Source of the DNA: Streptomyces sp. F001 | GTDB taxonomy: Bacteria > Actinomycetota > Actinomycetes > Streptomycetales > Streptomycetaceae | NCBI RefSeq assembly: GCF_004187715.1 | Contig: NZ_QZWF01000005.1 | Coordinates: forward strand, 248,001-312,000 | DNA: 64,000 nt | Reading direction: 5' to 3' | Shown: piece by piece, positions 9,831-19,713 of the stretch | Layout of the letters: every line of letters starts with the position of its first letter | How positions within the stretch are numbered: position 1 is the stretch's first letter | Made by a program: the position numbers and the translations under genes | The notes under the pieces: generated by a model | What the model was told of the DNA's origin: nothing | Seen by the model: only the letters and a program-made list of their open reading frames with translations | The model's database searches: none

Positions 9831-10001
9831 TCACGCGGGGCGGCGGGCCTCGTCCACGAGGAGGACGGGGATGCCGTCGCGGACGGGGTAGGCCAGGCCG
9901 CAGTCCTGGCCGGTGCAGATCAGCTCCGCGTCCTGCTCCTTGAGGGGGGCGTGGCAGGCCGGGCAGGCGAGGATCTCCAGGAGGCCGGCTTCGAGCGGCA
10001 T
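9831..10001 (-). CDS. Trm112/YcaR-family zinc-ribbon protein
   Basis: This 56-residue protein carries Cys13-x2-Cys16 and Cys29-x4-Cys34, a compact zinc ribbon, and the [10 protein letters not shown] ending characteristic of the Trm112/YcaR (DUF343) family. Eukaryotic Trm112 is an activating subunit of methyltransferases; bacterial members have no firm role. In Streptomyces a copy sits between manB and the SIS gene, suggesting co-expression with mannose metabolism, although a methyltransferase partner could be elsewhere. The preceding 300 bp contain a dispersed repeat and no other gene. Confidence 0.88.
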   Translation of the reverse strand: MPLEAGLLEILACPACHAPLKEQDAELICTGQDCGLAYPVRDGIPVLLVDEARRPA

Positions 10002-10149
10002 GGGGGCGTCCCTTCGGGGGCGGATCGGGTGGTCTTGTTCGGGCGGGTGCGTGCAGGTGTTGTTGTGCGGATGTGCCTGGTCAGGGTACCGCCGTGGGGT
10101 GCTGTGTGGGGCGTGCTGCGCTGTGCGGGGTGAGGCCTGCGCGGCGTTG

Positions 10150-10262
10150 CTGCTGGGGGGTGGGTTGCGCAGCCCGGCGCTGGCGGGGTGCCGCCCGCGC
10201 CCACCCGTGCCGCCCCTGGCGGCACGACTGCCCGCGGACTGAGGGGGTGGCACGACTGCCCG
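10150..10262. repeat. Dispersed intergenic repeat, copy 1
   Basis: The sequence GTTGCGCAGCCCGGCGCTGG, then GTGCCGCCCGCGCCCACCCG, then GGCACGACTGCCCGCGGAC is closely matched at 24690-24800. It contains inverted words (GTGCCGCC with GGCGGCAC) and can fold. It fills most of the 300-bp gap between the Trm112-like gene and manB. It looks like a REP-type element and encodes nothing evident. Confidence 0.6.
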
Positions 10263-10301
10263 CGGACGGCGAGCTGGCCGCAACGCACCCCCTGGCGGAC
10301 C

Positions 10302-11666
10302 TCAGCCCCGAATGATCGCCAGCGCACCGTCTCGCACCTTGGTCATCGTTGCCTCGTCCCGTGCCTCCGCGTTCAGGCGGAGCAGCGGTTCCGTGTTGGA
10401 CGGGCGGACGTTGAACCACCAGTCGGCGGCGGTGACCGTGAGGCCGTCGAGTTCGTCGAGGGTGATGCCCTCGGTCCCCTCGTACGCCGCCCTGATCGCG
10501 GCGAGGCGGGCCGTCTGGTCGTCGACCGTGGAGTTGATCTCGCCGGAGCCGACGTAGCGGTCGTATTGGGCGACCAGGGCCGACAGCGGGCCGTCCTGGC
10601 CGCCGAGGGCCGCAAGGACGTGGAGCGCAGCCAGCATGCCCGTGTCGGCGTTCCAGAAGTCGCGGAAGTAGTAATGGGCGGAGTGCTCGCCGCCGAAGAT
10701 CGCGCCGGTCCTGGCCATCTCGGCCTTGATGAAGGAGTGGCCCACGCGCGTGCGTACCGGCGTGCCGCCGTTCTCCTCGACGACCTCCGGGACCGACCAG
10801 GACGTGATCAGGTTGTGGATGATCGTGCCCTTGCCGCCGTTTCTGGCCAGCTCGCGGGAGGCGACCAGGGCGGTGATGGCCGACGGGGAGACCGGATCGC
10901 CGTTCTCGTCGACGACGAAGCAGCGGTCGGCGTCGCCGTCGAAGGCGATGCCGAGGTCGGCGCCCTCCTCGCGGACCCGCTTCTGCAGGTCGACGAGGTT
11001 GGCCGGGTCGAGGGGGTTGGCCTCGTGGTTCGGGAACGTGCCGTCGAGTTCGAAGTACATCGGGACGAGGTCCAGGGGCAGGCCGGCCAAGACCGTGGGA
11101 ACGGTGTGGCCGCCCATGCCGTTGCCCGCGTCCACGACGACCTTCAGAGGCCGGATCGAGGTCAGGTCGACGAGGGAGCGCAGGTGGGCCGCATAGTCCT
11201 CCAACGTGTCCCGCCGGGTGATCGTTCCCGGCGCGGCGGCAGGCTCCGGGGCACCCGACTCGATCCATCGCTCGACCAGTTCGCGGATCTCCGTCAGGCC
11301 GGTGTCCTGGCCGACGGGGGCGGCGCCTGCGCGGCACATCTTGATGCCGTTGTACTGGGCCGGGTTGTGCGAGGCGGTGAACATCGCGCCGGGCAGGTTC
11401 AGCGCGCCCGAGGCGTAGTACAGCTGGTCGGTCGAGCAGAGGCCGATCTCGGTCACGTCCACGCCCTGCGCCGCCGCCCCGCGCGCGAAGGCGGCCGACA
11501 GGCCGGGAGACGAGGGCCGCATGTCGTGCCCGATCACGATCGCGTCCGCGCCGGTCACCCGGACGAAGGCCGCGCCGAAGAGCTCGGCCGACGACTCGTC
11601 CCACTGGTCCGGGACGACCCCCCGTACGTCGTACGCCTTCACGACCTGTGACAGATCAGCCTCCAC
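10302..11666 (-). CDS. manB: Phosphomannomutase/phosphoglucomutase
   Basis: The 454-residue alpha-D-phosphohexomutase converts mannose-6-phosphate to mannose-1-phosphate (many also accept glucose phosphates). The phospho-serine is in FTASHNPAQYNGIK (about Ser99). The magnesium loop DGDADR lies near residue 245. The sugar-specificity GEHSAHYYFRDFW loop and the C-terminal phosphate-binding RPSNTEPLLR are present. The GTG at 11666 is preferred because AGGAGG lies 7 nt upstream; a GTG two codons earlier abuts that site. First gene of the mannose group. Confidence 0.95.
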   Translation of the reverse strand: MEADLSQVVKAYDVRGVVPDQWDESSAELFGAAFVRVTGADAIVIGHDMRPSSPGLSAAFARGAAAQGVDVTEIGLCSTDQLYYASGALNLPGAMFTASHNPAQYNGIKMCRAGAAPVGQDTGLTEIRELVERWIESGAPEPAAAPGTITRRDTLEDYAAHLRSLVDLTSIRPLKVVVDAGNGMGGHTVPTVLAGLPLDLVPMYFELDGTFPNHEANPLDPANLVDLQKRVREEGADLGIAFDGDADRCFVVDENGDPVSPSAITALVASRELARNGGKGTIIHNLITSWSVPEVVEENGGTPVRTRVGHSFIKAEMARTGAIFGGEHSAHYYFRDFWNADTGMLAALHVLAALGGQDGPLSALVAQYDRYVGSGEINSTVDDQTARLAAIRAAYEGTEGITLDELDGLTVTAADWWFNVRPSNTEPLLRLNAEARDEATMTKVRDGALAIIRG

Positions 11667-11769
11667 GGCCACCCCTCCTGAAAAGTCCTATCGGTGCCCC
11701 ACAAAGTACCCGCAGCCTCTGACAGAGCTCCGTGCGGGCCGTGAGCGGAAGCCCAGCCGTAACCTCAGG

Positions 11770-13029
11770 TCAGGGCAGCATCCAGGCCGGCACCGGCGAA
11801 CTCTGGCCGACCACGATCAGACACATCACCAGCAGCGTCACGCTCCAGGGCAGCACCTTGCGCAGCAGATCCCCCTCGCGGCCGGCGAGCCCGACGGCGG
11901 CGCAGGCGATGGTGAGGTTCTGCGGCGAGATCACCTTGCCCAGCACGCCGCCCGAGCTGTTGGCGGCGGCGAGCAGTTCCGGCGACAGCCCCGACTTGCG
12001 GGCGGCGGTCACCTGGCGGGCGCCGAAGAGCGCGCTGGCCGAGGTGTCCGATCCGGAGACGGCGACACCGAACCAGCCGAGCACCGGCGGCAGGAAGGCG
12101 AGCCGTGTCGGCGCCGTTCACTCGATCGAGTTGGAGCCGGCTCAGCTCCGGAGCGCCGATGCTACGGGTTGCCCCAGCGTGCGAGCCCCTGAAGGCACAA
12201 CTCCGGATATGTCCGGTGGCCCGGTTGTACGGGTGTCGACCACGCTAGGTGCGGGGTGCAGCCAATTGCCCCTACTGCTCGCCGGGCAGCTGGACGCAGC
12301 CGGGCCCCATCGAAGCCATCGGTGACCCGAGCAGCAAGCCCGCTCCACCGTGAGCAGGTGGTTGACGAAGGGCCGGTCGTAGTGCCGGGGCCTGCGCCGC
12401 TCGCCCTCCCATCAGGGGTGATGAGCAGAACAGGCCCTCCTTGTCCTCCAGCTCCTCGCTCTGCGCCCGGTCAGCACGGACGCCCGTACAGGCTCTGCGG
12501 CGGGCCTGCGGGCCTGGGATACGGCCACCAGCGCGGCCGCACCCGTCAAGGCGGCGCCGATGCCGGTCAGTTGCGCGGAAACATAGTTCGAGGCGGCGAA
12601 CTGAGCGACGACGAAGGCGATTCCGCACGCCACCGCCGGCACCCAGGCCTCCCGCAGGCCGCGCCGCCCGTCCACCAGCCCGACCAGCACGAGCGGCACC
12701 ACGAGGGCCGGCAGCGGCGTCTGACGCCCCACCACGAACGCCACATCCTCCAGCGGCAGCCCCGTGACCTGAGCGAGCGTCACCACCGGCGTGCCCATGG
12801 CACCGAACGCCACGGGCGCAGTGTTGGCGACCAGCGCCACGACCGCGGCGCGCACCGGCTCGAAGCCGAGGGCGACGAGGGCGGCCGTCGGCAGGCCCGT
12901 GACGCCGGCCAGGTGCGCCTTCGTGCGGACGCCGCCGAGCAGGACCAGGACGATCACGAGGGACAGGGCCGCCACCAGGGCGGACAGGCCGAGCGAGCCG
13001 GCGACGGGTTCCAGTTCCTGCACGTACAC
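11770..13029 (-). pseudogene. Degraded L-lactate permease (LctP/LldP family)
   Basis: The start (GTG at 13029, YVQELEPVAGSLGLSALVAA) and the region through VRAAVVALVANTAPVAFGAMGTPVVTLAQVTG match the N-terminal half of lactate permeases. About 100-150 residues are missing between HLAGVTG and ALGFEPVRAA. That frame ends at 12412 in unrelated sequence. The permease C-terminus reappears at 12084-11770 (LGWFGVAVSGSDTSASALFG..., LAAANSSGGVLGKVISPQNL...). The 330 bp between (12085-12411) have no recognisable coding sequence. Intact members have about 550 residues. The gene is dead by at least one internal deletion and one replacement. Confidence 0.88.
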
Positions 13030-13161
13030 GAGCACCTCCCCTGATTCCGCCATACGGAAAGCGATTTCTCGCGGGTGACGGAATGGCTGTGTCCGCGACA
13101 ACGCTGTGTCAATGGACGTGCATCACTCATGCACAACGGGAGGGGCGGCCTAACCGGTCGG

Positions 13162-13584
13162 TCAGTTGTCGGGTGAGCGCAGAACCCGCAGGTGGCCGCG
13201 GCGCGCGACCTCCATCGGATCCGCCGCGCGTCCGCCGCCACCGGCCTGGGCCGCGCGCTCCTGGGGGCGGGCCGCCTCACGCACCGCGTTGGCGAGCGCT
13301 TCCAGGTCGTCGCCACTGGGCCGGGCGGGAGCCGAACCGTCGAGGAGCCGGACGACCTCCCAGCCGCGGGGGGCGGTGAGGCGCTCGGAGTGCTCGGCAC
13401 ACAGGTCGTAGCAGTGGGGTTCGGCGTAGGTGGCGAGCGGGCCGAGGACCGCGGTCGAGTCGGCGTAGACGTACGTCAGCGTCGCTACGGCGGGACGGCC
13501 GCAAGCGGTGCGCGAACAGCGACGTACAGGGCTCACGACGTTGGACGGTACCGCACTCTTGAGCGGGCCGCGACGACTCTCCAC
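13162..13584 (-). CDS. DUF3499 family protein
   Basis: This 140-residue actinobacterial protein has the conserved core CSRTACGRPAVATLTYVYAD followed by the cysteine pair in HCYDLCAEHSERLTAPRGW. The C-terminal 60 residues are variable and Ala/Arg-rich. Four conserved Cys (two in CSRTAC, two in CYDLC) suggest a zinc ribbon. Function unknown. Start is GTG with GGAGTG upstream; an internal GTG would remove 15 residues. It is divergent from the zincin gene, with 295 bp between that hold presumably both promoters and nothing else I can name. Confidence 0.82.
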   Translation of the reverse strand: MESRRGPLKSAVPSNVVSPVRRCSRTACGRPAVATLTYVYADSTAVLGPLATYAEPHCYDLCAEHSERLTAPRGWEVVRLLDGSAPARPSGDDLEALANAVREAARPQERAAQAGGGGRAADPMEVARRGHLRVLRSPDN

Positions 13585-13879
13585 CAGGTCACTCCACCGT
13601 GTCGTGTTGTGAAACGCCCCACACGCCCCTTCCGACCCGCCGGGCTGACCTGCGCGGACGCCGCTTTCCGGGATGCCGAACGATCCCGGAAACGGTCAAC
13701 ACTCCACACAAAAGCCATCAATTGCCTAGTGATCGCCGGTCTTGGAGGGATACAGAATCGAGCCCAACCTTGGCTGGAATGGTCATCTGTCGACATGCCG
13801 TCCCGGGGGCCGACGGGGGTCCCGGACGCCGCGTGGGGCCCGGGCGCGCACTGCCCGCGAGGACTACCCTTCACCAGTG

Positions 13880-14329
13880 ATGGACAACCGAGTACCACCC
13901 CGTGCCACCGGCCCCGGGCCGCGCCGTCGTGATCGCCACGGCCGGGGCATGCGCGGGCCGATCGCCCCGCCGCAGGTGCCCCTCGCGGCGAGCCGCGCCG
14001 AGGCGTTCGCGGACCTGGTGCAGGACTCCGTGGAGCGCCTGGAGCGGCGATGGCCGCAGCTCGCCGACATCGATTTCCTCGTCCTCGAAGTACCGAGGCT
14101 GGACGGGCCCGGGCAGGCCTGGAACGACGAGGCGGTTCCGCTCGGCGGCACGGTTCCCGCGCGCGAGGGGAATCCCGCGCGCGTGGTCGTCTACCGGCGG
14201 CCCGTCGAGATCCGCACCAAGGGGCGGGACGAACGGGCCGCACTCGTGCACGAGATCGTCGTCGAGCAGGTCGCCGAGCTGCTCGGGCTGACGCCGGAGA
14301 CCGTGGACCCGCGGTACGGCGAGGACTGA
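13880..14329 (+). CDS. Zincin-like metallopeptidase family protein (DUF1025/Zincin_1)
   Basis: This 149-residue protein has a basic N-terminal 30 residues and then a compact domain whose motif HEIVVEQVAELLG (near residue 124) is the HExxx zinc-binding-like helix of the family. Many relatives carry HExxHH at this point; here the second His is Val/Glu, so protease activity is doubtful. The family commonly neighbours DUF3499 in actinobacteria. The ATG immediately follows an in-frame GTG; either could be used. Confidence 0.78.
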   Translation: MDNRVPPRATGPGPRRRDRHGRGMRGPIAPPQVPLAASRAEAFADLVQDSVERLERRWPQLADIDFLVLEVPRLDGPGQAWNDEAVPLGGTVPAREGNPARVVVYRRPVEIRTKGRDERAALVHEIVVEQVAELLGLTPETVDPRYGED

Positions 14330-14343
14330 ACGCTGTCGTCGCG

Positions 14344-15828
14344 CTACTTCTGCAGCACCGACAGATCCTGCTCCGCCTCCGGCACCTCCACCGTCCCCCG
14401 GTCGTCCGGGAGGGTCTGCACCGTGAACGCCGGCACACCGCCCTGCGCCTCCGCGAGCGTCCGGGATGCGTACACCGGGCCGCCCGAGACGGGCTCGACC
14501 ATCAGCGCGTACGTGCCCTTCAGGCCGCTCGGCACCGGCAGGTCGACGTCCTGGGTGGTGCCGGACTTGATCGTGTACGTCTCGGAAGCAGCCGTACCGC
14601 CCTCCGCGCCTGCCGACGCGGTGACCTTGACCTGCGCCGTCTCCCCCGGCGCGGCCAGAGACAGCGTGGCGCCCTTCCCGGTGTTGCCGGCGGACGTCGC
14701 GCGCGTGCCCACCGGACGCGTGGCCGGAATGAACGCCGTTTCCTGGGAGCCCGCCTTGCCGCGCACCACCTGAACCGCCGCCACCACCGGCACCGCCCGG
14801 TCCGTCGGCGTCAGGACCAGCGATCCGGGTTCGCCGCGCGTGACGTCGGCGAGGTCGACCGCCGTTGTCATGCCCGACTTCACGTGCAGCGTCTCGTGCC
14901 CGGCGGGCGTGATCAGGCCCGACGGCGAGGCGAGCCGCACCTTCAGGTCGGCGTCGGCGTCGTCGGGCGTGAAGGCGATCAGGCGGACGGACGTGGCGTC
15001 CTTCGGGATGCCCGGCAGCACCAGGCTGCCGGCCGGGTCCGTCGCCGCGGCCAGCCAGTCGCCGCCGAGCTCGTCGTCCAACGCCTGGACGGCGGCGCCG
15101 ACCCGTCCGCTGCGGACGTTGACGTGCACCGTGAGGTCGGTCTCCTCGGCGTCGGTCAGCGTCGACAGCAGGATCGGCTCGTCGGCCTGCGGCGCGACCG
15201 TGATCCCCTCGCCCACCGTGGACTCCAGCGCCCCGTCCTTGCCGTACAGCTCGATGTCGACGACGGCGGCGGAGTCGTCCGGGTTGGTCAGATGGACGTA
15301 GTCCGTGCGGCCGTCGGCGATGCTCGCGCCCGGGAACCAGAACTCGGTGTCCGGCGCGGAGCAGTTGATGCCCTGCAGTCCCCGGCCCGCGCCTGCGGCG
15401 ACCTCCGTGGTCTCCTGCACGGTCCAGCCGGGCGCGAACTTCCCCTCCGCGGTACCGATCAGCGCGGGCGAGTCGCCTCCCGAGGTGTCACCGGAGACGG
15501 GCTTGCCGGGCTCCTTCGGCTCCAGCACGGGCTTGTCGTCCTGGCCCTTCTTGCCGCCCTCGTCGGACTCCCCTATCGCGGATCGGAGTTCGGCCCTGCC
15601 CTTACTCGCCGTGCCCTTGGTGACGGGTGTGAAGGACGTGTACGTCGTCTCAGCGAGGTCGGAGGTGCTGGGTGCCGGGCACAGCAGGCTGGTGCGCTCC
15701 ACAGGCAGCTCGGCGGCCGCCTTGGCGGTGTCCGTGCCGGTGGGATCCGGGGCGGACAGCGCGGCGAATCCGGTGACGGCGGCGAGCGCGGTCACGCCGG
15801 CGATCAGGGACAGGGTGGTGCGGTTCAC
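14344..15828 (-). CDS. DUF5719 family secreted protein
   Basis: The 494-residue protein starts with a signal peptide/anchor (LSLIAGVTALAAVTGFAAL). Beta-rich extracellular repeats follow, with phrases such as VHLTNPDDSAAVVDIELYG and PVVAAVQVVRG repeating with variation. Two cysteines (LLCPAPST and INCSAPDTEFW) may pair. The ATG overlaps the stop of the giant glycosyltransferase by 4 bp (ATGA), so the two are translationally coupled. DUF5719 proteins regularly follow this glycosyltransferase in actinobacteria and are presumably exported partners; biochemical role unknown. Confidence 0.85.
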   Translation of the reverse strand: MNRTTLSLIAGVTALAAVTGFAALSAPDPTGTDTAKAAAELPVERTSLLCPAPSTSDLAETTYTSFTPVTKGTASKGRAELRSAIGESDEGGKKGQDDKPVLEPKEPGKPVSGDTSGGDSPALIGTAEGKFAPGWTVQETTEVAAGAGRGLQGINCSAPDTEFWFPGASIADGRTDYVHLTNPDDSAAVVDIELYGKDGALESTVGEGITVAPQADEPILLSTLTDAEETDLTVHVNVRSGRVGAAVQALDDELGGDWLAAATDPAGSLVLPGIPKDATSVRLIAFTPDDADADLKVRLASPSGLITPAGHETLHVKSGMTTAVDLADVTRGEPGSLVLTPTDRAVPVVAAVQVVRGKAGSQETAFIPATRPVGTRATSAGNTGKGATLSLAAPGETAQVKVTASAGAEGGTAASETYTIKSGTTQDVDLPVPSGLKGTYALMVEPVSGGPVYASRTLAEAQGGVPAFTVQTLPDDRGTVEVPEAEQDLSVLQK

Positions 15829-18800
15829 TGCTGACTCCCGTCGGGGCGCTCACTGCCGTTGTCGTGCCCGCGGTGCGCTTGCGTCTGGTCGTACACCGGG
15901 TCGTAGCCCTGCGGGTACGTCTCGTCGTAGGACTGGCCGTACGCCTGGTCGTATCCGCTGGTCTGCGACGAGCCGTCGTACGCGTACGGGTCGTACTGGC
16001 CGCCCTGGTACGGATCCGCCGGGTACTGGTCCGTCGGGTACGACTGCCCGTACCCGCCTGGCGCGTACTGCTGACCGGCGTCCTGGTACTGCTCGCCGCC
16101 GTAGGTGCCGTACTCGGCGCCCGGGTAGCTCGCCGTGTCCCACTCGCCGTACTGCTGCTGCGGAACGGCCACCGGTGTCCCCTCCTGTTCGGGGGACGGG
16201 GAATCCTCGGCCCGGTCTGCCTCTTCGGCCTCGGCCTGGGCGCGCAGGCGGCGGGCGCGGCGGCCCTCGCCGGCGACGGCCTGTGCGGGGATCGCCGGCT
16301 CCTCGGGGAGGTCGTCGTCGATGTCGCGGCGCCGGCCGGGCAGGGCGAGCACGACGAGGACGACGGCGAGGAGGCCCTGCGCCCACAGCCAGGCGGTGTG
16401 GCCGATCGGGTCCTCGTAGGTGACGTCCAGCGTGCCGCCGGTGGTGGGGAGTTCGAAGCCCTGGGCCCAGCCGTCGACCGTGGTACGGGTGAGCGGCTTG
16501 CCGTCGAGGGTGGCGGTCCAGCCGGCGGCCGCGGTGTCCGCGAGGCGCAGGGTCCGGCCCTCGGAGCCGTCCGGGACGGTCGTGTGGATCTCGACCGGAC
16601 CGGCGGCGACGGGCTGCGGGTCGCCCGAACCGGAGGCCGGGACGATGGCCGCGCGGGCGACCTGGCGGTCGACGCGCCACAGGGCGCTGCCGTCCTGCTG
16701 GCTGAGCCGGCTCAGGCCGGGTGTGGCGTCCAGGACGCGGCTGACCTCGCGGGGTGCACCCTTGTGGACGAGGACGTAGCGGACCGCGAAGCCACCGAGC
16801 TGGTCGGCCTGGTCGGCGCCGGAGCCGGCGACGAGGTTGGCGACGACCTTGTCGAGCGCGGCGTTGTCCCCGTCGGCCGCGGCGAGTTCGGCGTCGCCGA
16901 GGCGGGCGCCGGAGCCACGGACCAGGGTGTAGCCGACGTGCGCGGTGGAGTCGCTGTCGAGGACGAGGGTGCGGGCCTGGTCGCGGGTGTTGCTCTCCTC
17001 GGCGACGAACGCGGGCACCTGCACCGGGTCGCGGCGCTCCAGCGGCCCGTCGGCGCCGCGGATCATCCAGCCGGCGGCGACGAGCAGCGGGCCCGCGGCC
17101 GAGGCGAAGGCGATCAGCGCGGCGACCGGCTGGCGCCAGCCGAAGCTCTGCTCGGCGACCCGCGCGCGTGCACCTTCGGCGCCGATCACGGCGGCCGCGA
17201 GGAGGGCGATGCCGTAGACGAGCGTGGCCGGGCCGGCCCAGGCGGAGCCGTTCGACAGGACCGCGAGGACCATACCCACCAGGGCGACCGCCCAGGCCGT
17301 CCAGATGCCCGACTGACGTTCGGTGCGCATCAGGGCGGCCAGCGCGGCCAGCACGATGCCGATGAGCATCAGTCCGCTGACCGTGCCGGGCCCGCCGGGA
17401 CTGGCGCCGAGCAGATCGAGGGCGGAGGCGGCCGAGGCGCCGTACTCAAGGCCGGCCTCCTGGAAGAAGCCGAACGGCAGCAGCGACAGCGACCAGGGCG
17501 CGAGGACCAGCAGGGGTGTGCCCAGCTGAGCGAGGAAGCGCAGGCCGTAGGCGGTGATGTCGCCCCGGCGCACGGCCAGCAGCCCGATGCCGAGGACGAG
17601 CGCGACCGGCCACACGATCGGCGTGAACGCGGTGGTGATCGTCAGCAGCAGCGCGTAGGCCCAGGTGGCGCGCCAACTGCCGCGCGCGCCCGAGGCGTTC
17701 GCCAGGCCGCTCGCCGCGACGCCCGCGCGCGCGACGAGCGGCAGCAGCACGGCGAGGACGGCGGTGCCGATGCGGCCGCCGGCGAGGGCGCCGGTGGCGG
17801 CGGGCAGGAAGGCGTACACGACGGCCGCCCAGGCGCGCAGCAGCCGGGACTCGACGAGCGGGCGGGAGGCGAAGTACGCGGTGAAGCCGGCCAGCGGCAC
17901 CGAGCCGACGAGCAGGACGGTGACCGCGAGCCCGGTGGAGCCGAACAGCGTGGAGGCCAGCATCGCCACGAGCGCGAGGTACGGCGGTGCGGACGCGTCA
18001 CCGCCGGCGCCGACGGGATGCCAGGAGTCGAGGTAACGCGACCACAGCTCGCTCGAGTCCGCGGGGGCGGGCAGCAGGGCGCCGCCCGCGAGGGCGCCAC
18101 CGCCGAGAAGTTCGCGGCAGGCGGCCAGCGAGACGAACAGCAGCACCAGGAAGAGCATCGGGCCGGGATTGCGGGCGATGCGCTTCAGGCGTGCGAACTG
18201 CTCGATCTCCAGGAAGTCGGCGTCGTCGCCGCCGGGCCCGGACTCGACCGCGCCGCCGTGCCGTCCGGCGCCGCCGGCGACCTCCGGGTCGGAGCGGCCG
18301 ACGACACTGCTCGCCACCTGCTCGACGGTGGCCCGCACGGTCGCGCCGGGCGGCGGGAACAGCGGCCGCAGTTCGCCCTTGTCGATCTCCGGACGGCCGC
18401 GTCTGCGGCGGCCCGCGATGATCCGCTCGGGCCGCAGCAGCACACCCAGCAGACCGCGGATCTCGTCGACCGCCTGCCCGGGGACCTTGCCGACGAGGTA
18501 GGCGACGGTCCGCAGCAGCGTGCCCAGGACGAGGCGCAGCAGTACCCAGGGCAGCGTGGCCGTACGGGTGTTGACCAGCAGGGTGTAGACGGCGCCGGCC
18601 TTGTCGACCTTGTGCGGGGACGCCGACGTCCGGCCCACGCAGTCGACGGTCCGGCGCTCACGGGAGGCCGCCTCGGCGTGTCGTACGACCGCCTCCGGGG
18701 CGACGAGGACACGGTGACCGGCGGCGTGTGCGCGCCAGCACAGGTCGACGTCGTCACGCATGAGGGGCAGTCGGCGGTCGAACCCGCCGAGTTGTTCGAA

Positions 18801-19532
18801 GACGTCGCGTCGGATCAGCATGCCGGCGGTGGACACGGACAGCACGGGCCGTACGTGGTCGTGCTGTCCCTGGTCCTGCTCACGGCGGTCCAGGCCGGTC
18901 CAGCGGCGACCGGAGTTGGCGATGGTGACGCCGACCTCGAGGAGTTGCCGGCGGTCGTACCAGCCGCGGAGCTTGGGGCCGACGACAGCCACGTCGTCGC
19001 GGCCCAGTTCGAGTTCGTTCTCCACGACCCGCAGCAGCTGTGCGAGCGCGTCGGGCTCGGGGGCGCAGTCGTCATGCAGCAGCCACAGCCACTGCACCGG
19101 CTCCCCGTGCGGGAGCTCGGGCATGTCGTACGCGTCGTCGCGCCACGTGCGCGTGACGGGGTCCCAGCCGCTCGGCCGCTTCAGGTACGGCAGTTCCTCC
19201 GGCGTGAGGTCGGGGGCGGTGCGGTTGGCCTCCTCGACGGCCTGGCCGAAGCCGGTACGCCGGGCGAGGTGGAGCACGCGGTCGGGGCCGAGGGCGTCGG
19301 TGACCAGCTGGGCGGAGTCGTCGGCGCTGCCGGTGTCGGCCGCCATGGCGTACTGAACGGGCCGCTCCTGGCCGAGCAGCCCGGCGAGCGCGTCGGGCAG
19401 CCAGCGGGCGCCGTCATGAGAGACGAGCACCGCCGTCACCACGTGACGCGGAAACTCTGGTGGGCGGGTCGGGTCGAATCCCGCCGTGGCAGCGACATCT
19501 TGACTGGCTGCCGTGTGGCTGTGGACGGACAT
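15825..19532 (-). CDS. Giant membrane glycosyltransferase (GT2 domain plus polytopic region)
   Basis: About 1,235 residues. The N-terminal 300 residues form a GT-A family-2 domain: VVTAVLVSHDGARWLPDAL strand, acidic WLLHDDCAPEPDAL (DxD-like), and LMRDDVDLCWRAHAAGH (ED/W acceptor motif). From about 340 to 880 there are a dozen or more membrane helices. A periplasmic beta domain and a last helix (TAWLWAQGLLAVVLVVLAL) follow. The final 140 residues are a disordered tail rich in Tyr, Gly, Gln and Asp (repeated QY, YPxDQY, YDPVYDQ). It probably moves sugars to a lipid-linked or exported acceptor. An upstream GTG at 19571 is the alternative start; neither has a strong ribosome site. Confidence 0.85.
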   Translation of the reverse strand: MSVHSHTAASQDVAATAGFDPTRPPEFPRHVVTAVLVSHDGARWLPDALAGLLGQERPVQYAMAADTGSADDSAQLVTDALGPDRVLHLARRTGFGQAVEEANRTAPDLTPEELPYLKRPSGWDPVTRTWRDDAYDMPELPHGEPVQWLWLLHDDCAPEPDALAQLLRVVENELELGRDDVAVVGPKLRGWYDRRQLLEVGVTIANSGRRWTGLDRREQDQGQHDHVRPVLSVSTAGMLIRRDVFEQLGGFDRRLPLMRDDVDLCWRAHAAGHRVLVAPEAVVRHAEAASRERRTVDCVGRTSASPHKVDKAGAVYTLLVNTRTATLPWVLLRLVLGTLLRTVAYLVGKVPGQAVDEIRGLLGVLLRPERIIAGRRRRGRPEIDKGELRPLFPPPGATVRATVEQVASSVVGRSDPEVAGGAGRHGGAVESGPGGDDADFLEIEQFARLKRIARNPGPMLFLVLLFVSLAACRELLGGGALAGGALLPAPADSSELWSRYLDSWHPVGAGGDASAPPYLALVAMLASTLFGSTGLAVTVLLVGSVPLAGFTAYFASRPLVESRLLRAWAAVVYAFLPAATGALAGGRIGTAVLAVLLPLVARAGVAASGLANASGARGSWRATWAYALLLTITTAFTPIVWPVALVLGIGLLAVRRGDITAYGLRFLAQLGTPLLVLAPWSLSLLPFGFFQEAGLEYGASAASALDLLGASPGGPGTVSGLMLIGIVLAALAALMRTERQSGIWTAWAVALVGMVLAVLSNGSAWAGPATLVYGIALLAAAVIGAEGARARVAEQSFGWRQPVAALIAFASAAGPLLVAAGWMIRGADGPLERRDPVQVPAFVAEESNTRDQARTLVLDSDSTAHVGYTLVRGSGARLGDAELAAADGDNAALDKVVANLVAGSGADQADQLGGFAVRYVLVHKGAPREVSRVLDATPGLSRLSQQDGSALWRVDRQVARAAIVPASGSGDPQPVAAGPVEIHTTVPDGSEGRTLRLADTAAAGWTATLDGKPLTRTTVDGWAQGFELPTTGGTLDVTYEDPIGHTAWLWAQGLLAVVLVVLALPGRRRDIDDDLPEEPAIPAQAVAGEGRRARRLRAQAEAEEADRAEDSPSPEQEGTPVAVPQQQYGEWDTASYPGAEYGTYGGEQYQDAGQQYAPGGYGQSYPTDQYPADPYQGGQYDPYAYDGSSQTSGYDQAYGQSYDETYPQGYDPVYDQTQAHRGHDNGSERPDGSQQ

Positions 19533-19713
19533 CGAGGTACGGGCCCCGGTTCGGTGGACTGCGGTGGACACCTGTGCCCACTGGGGGCAGCGGGGTGTCT
19601 CGGACGAGCGACCACACTATCGGCTGGCCATGACGACGGCCCGCCGCCTGTGGATAACCCACCCGCGACGGACCGTTCGCCCCCTATGTACGCAGTAGAT
19701 GCATGCCGTTCGG

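Noticed and set aside
12122-12411. Insertion sequence between permease fragments
   Set aside because: No transposase frame and no terminal inverted repeats could be seen.
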